From Robiginitomaculum sp. (lineage in GTDB: Bacteria > Pseudomonadota > Alphaproteobacteria > Caulobacterales > Maricaulaceae), in contig JAESQN010000016.1 in the NCBI GenBank assembly GCA_016765135.1, forward strand, positions 1-64,000: DNA of 64,000 nt, given 5' to 3'. Within the stretch, counting starts at the first letter, position 1. Each line of letters begins with the position of its first letter. The position numbers and the translations under genes were made by a program. Shown piece after piece: positions 62,922-64,000 of this stretch. The notes under the pieces were generated by a model. That model searched no databases and was not told the DNA's origin. It saw nothing but the letters and a program-made list of their open reading frames with translations.

Positions 62922-63042
62922 AGTCTTGTCCTTTTAAGCCCAAGGTTTGGCCTACCTATAGCGGGCCAAAGACGCGGGGTCTATAATAAGTGTGGAAAAA
63001 GCGTGTGGACGCGGAAGGTTTAGCCGGGCTTTATTCGGGCAA

Positions 63043-63702
63043 TTATAAGGCTTTGCCTACGGCGCTTTCTTTCAGGCGCTCGACTCGCTCTTTGATTTGC
63101 TTGTGTTCGGGGTAGATTTTGTGCGCTTGCTCATAAACTTGATAAGCATCATCACTGCGCTCAAGAGTTTCCAGGACATTCCCCAGTGTCCACAAGGCGT
63201 AAAAATGCCGGGGTTCCAGAATCAAGGCCTGGGTGGTATCGGAAACGGCGCGGCTCAGGTCTTGTTCTTCCGCCGCCAAACGGCCCGAACGTGACCACCC
63301 TTCGGCGTAATTTGGCTGTAACCGCAATACATGGTCATACATACGCCGGGCCAATTTGTTGTCGCCCCGGTTTTGCGCGGCGATACCCCGGTGCAAGAGA
63401 AAGTCCACGGACGCGCTGCCCGATTGTAAAAACACCGCCCAAACCTCTTCGGCGACCAGCTTGGCTTCTTCCTCGTCTACTTCATATCTTAATTTGAGAA
63501 ACAGGCTGTCCAACATTTGCACCCGGTCTTCTTCCGAGCGCACAGTCAGGTCTTTGCTGCCTTTGGGGGCTTGTTTTTCTGGCTCCACTTTAGGCGCAGG
63601 GGCTACTGGTGGTAAATCTGTTTGCATATCTGTCTCCTGGGCAGAGACAATGCTTGCGTTAAAAGCAAGTGCGAAAACAACGAGGAAAAACGTCCGTATC
63701 AT
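63043..63702 (-). CDS. exported tetratricopeptide repeat protein
   Basis: A 219-residue secreted protein with a cleavable signal peptide (ending VSAQE, about residue 22), then a proline-rich linker and three or more TPR units: GIAAQNRGDNKLARRMYDHVLRLQPNYAEGWSRSGRLAAEEQDLSRAVSDTTQALILEPRHFYALWTLGNVLETLERSDDAYQVYEQAHKIYP. Probably a periplasmic scaffold; partner unknown. It lies 75 bp downstream of rpmJ on the same strand. Confidence 0.85.
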   Translation of the reverse strand: MIRTFFLVVFALAFNASIVSAQETDMQTDLPPVAPAPKVEPEKQAPKGSKDLTVRSEEDRVQMLDSLFLKLRYEVDEEEAKLVAEEVWAVFLQSGSASVDFLLHRGIAAQNRGDNKLARRMYDHVLRLQPNYAEGWSRSGRLAAEEQDLSRAVSDTTQALILEPRHFYALWTLGNVLETLERSDDAYQVYEQAHKIYPEHKQIKERVERLKESAVGKAL

Positions 63703-63777
63703 AGATACACACTTACGCGCCTTGGAGAATTTCGCAAGGGGGAGGGTGATATTATGGATGGATTGTCAGATACGGGC

Positions 63778-63903
63778 TTAGCCTTGACGCGCCTTAAAGC
63801 GTGGGTCTGTTTTATTGATGACGTAAAGACGGCCTTTGCGACGGACAATTTTACAGTCGCGGTGGCGGTTTTTCAAGGATTTCAAAGAAGAACGGACTTT
63901 CAT
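63778..63903 (-). CDS. rpmJ: 50S ribosomal protein bL36
   Basis: A 41-residue ribosomal protein read on the minus strand: it starts [18 protein letters not shown], continues [23 protein letters not shown] and stops at TAA 63778. It is the alphaproteobacterial form with a single cysteine, which lacks the zinc ribbon of the CxxC type. It is very basic, as expected. AGGTCAAGATC precedes the ATG. A plus-strand frame over the same bases is spurious. A short tandem repeat begins 36 bp upstream. Confidence 0.93.
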   Translation of the reverse strand: MKVRSSLKSLKNRHRDCKIVRRKGRLYVINKTDPRFKARQG

Positions 63904-63938
63904 GATCTTGACCTGTTGGTTTGGGCATTATGTGCACA

Positions 63939-64000
63939 TGAGCCCATTATGAGCTCGGAATGAGCTCGGAATGAGCCCATTATGAGCCTGAATGAGCCCG
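63939..64000. repeat. 11-bp tandem repeat at the window edge
   Basis: Five or more units beginning TGAGC: two forms, TGAGCCCATTA and TGAGCTCGGAA, in the order A B B A, followed by a shortened unit and continuing past the end of the window. It lies just upstream of rpmJ. Confidence 0.8.

Noticed and set aside
62922-63042. A cobalamin riboswitch upstream of the HIG1-like/adenosyltransferase pair
   Set aside because: The 120-bp gap is too short and no B12-box-like sequence is visible.
63622-63963. Plus-strand open frame of 113 codons at the right edge
   Set aside because: It is antisense to rpmJ, whose minus-strand product is an unmistakable bL36.
1-64000. CRISPR arrays, tRNA or rRNA genes, insertion-sequence transposases
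   Set aside because: I saw no regularly spaced direct repeats of CRISPR type, no tRNA-like cloverleaf and no transposase or integrase frame, though a covariance-model scan was not possible.

Overview
The window is a chromosomal segment of an alphaproteobacterium. The evidence is the parB-parA / rsmG-mnmG-mnmE block with embedded parS sites, the ppsR (DUF299)-maf-aroE-coaE block, rho, an alphaproteobacterial Mic60 homologue beside hemY, an LptE-HolA-LeuS-DUF3576 block and an alphaproteobacterial-type bL36. Base composition is moderate, with AT-rich intergenic stretches. The order around ppsR resembles the Caulobacter origin region, so a relative of the Caulobacterales/Maricaulales is plausible. 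The species cannot be named from the sequence alone.

Layout. 1-2.0 kb: small accessory genes, including a superinfection-immunity-like membrane protein coupled to a TIGR02301 protein. 2.0-6.6 kb: a CoA transferase and four overlapping paralogous membrane-anchored proteins. 6.7-9.0 kb: thioredoxin, CnoX/YbbN-like co-chaperone, LON-domain protein and Trm112-like protein. 9.0-13 kb: a leftward run parA-parB-ubiH-like-arsC-like-isomerase. 13-17 kb: a restriction-modification gene and a small HTH gene separating parA from rsmG, with long inverted repeats on both sides of the RM gene. 17-21 kb: rsmG-mnmG-mnmE with three perfect parS sites. 21-23 kb: two tandem GDPD lipoproteins. 23-26 kb: coaE-aroE-maf-ppsR. 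About 26.2-26.8 kb: an AT-rich divergent intergenic region with clustered DnaA-box-like sites, the best candidate for the chromosome origin. 26.8-33.5 kb: rho-dnaQ, hemY and Mic60, tsaD-gpsA. 33.5-41 kb: VWA protein, MscS channel, DUF2975/XRE pair, rdgB-hemW, LpoA-like lipoprotein, rsmI-yraN. 41-48 kb: gamma-glutamyltransferase, holA-lptE-leuS, DUF3576 lipoprotein. 48-52.5 kb: a phage-shock cluster (pspF-like gene divergent from two tiny ORFs, pspA, pspB, pspC and a small gene) followed by a secreted DUF2807 protein. 52.5-59 kb: a YbjQ pair, fabI, a prolyl oligopeptidase lipoprotein, DoxX and etfBA. 59-64 kb: a BlaI/M56-peptidase pair with two operators, a secreted protein, a cobalamin adenosyltransferase, a HIG1-like protein, a TPR protein and rpmJ.

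How the parts fit. Much of the window is origin-proximal housekeeping: segregation (ParABS), initiation (candidate oriC), tRNA modification (MnmE/MnmG) and polymerase subunits (DnaQ, HolA). Envelope maintenance is the second theme (LptE, LpoA-like, Psp, Mic60, MscS). The observations most worth following are: (i) a PspF homologue that has lost the sigma-54-contacting GAFTGA loop, the Walker B glutamate and both arginine-finger positions; (ii) an RM module inserted between parS-bearing rsmG and parA, with paired palindromic elements and repeated copies of the parA 5' end; (iii) an array of four coupled membrane proteins of two alternating subtypes; and (iv) the candidate oriC itself. Many adjacent genes overlap by 1, 4 or 8 bases, so translational coupling is common.
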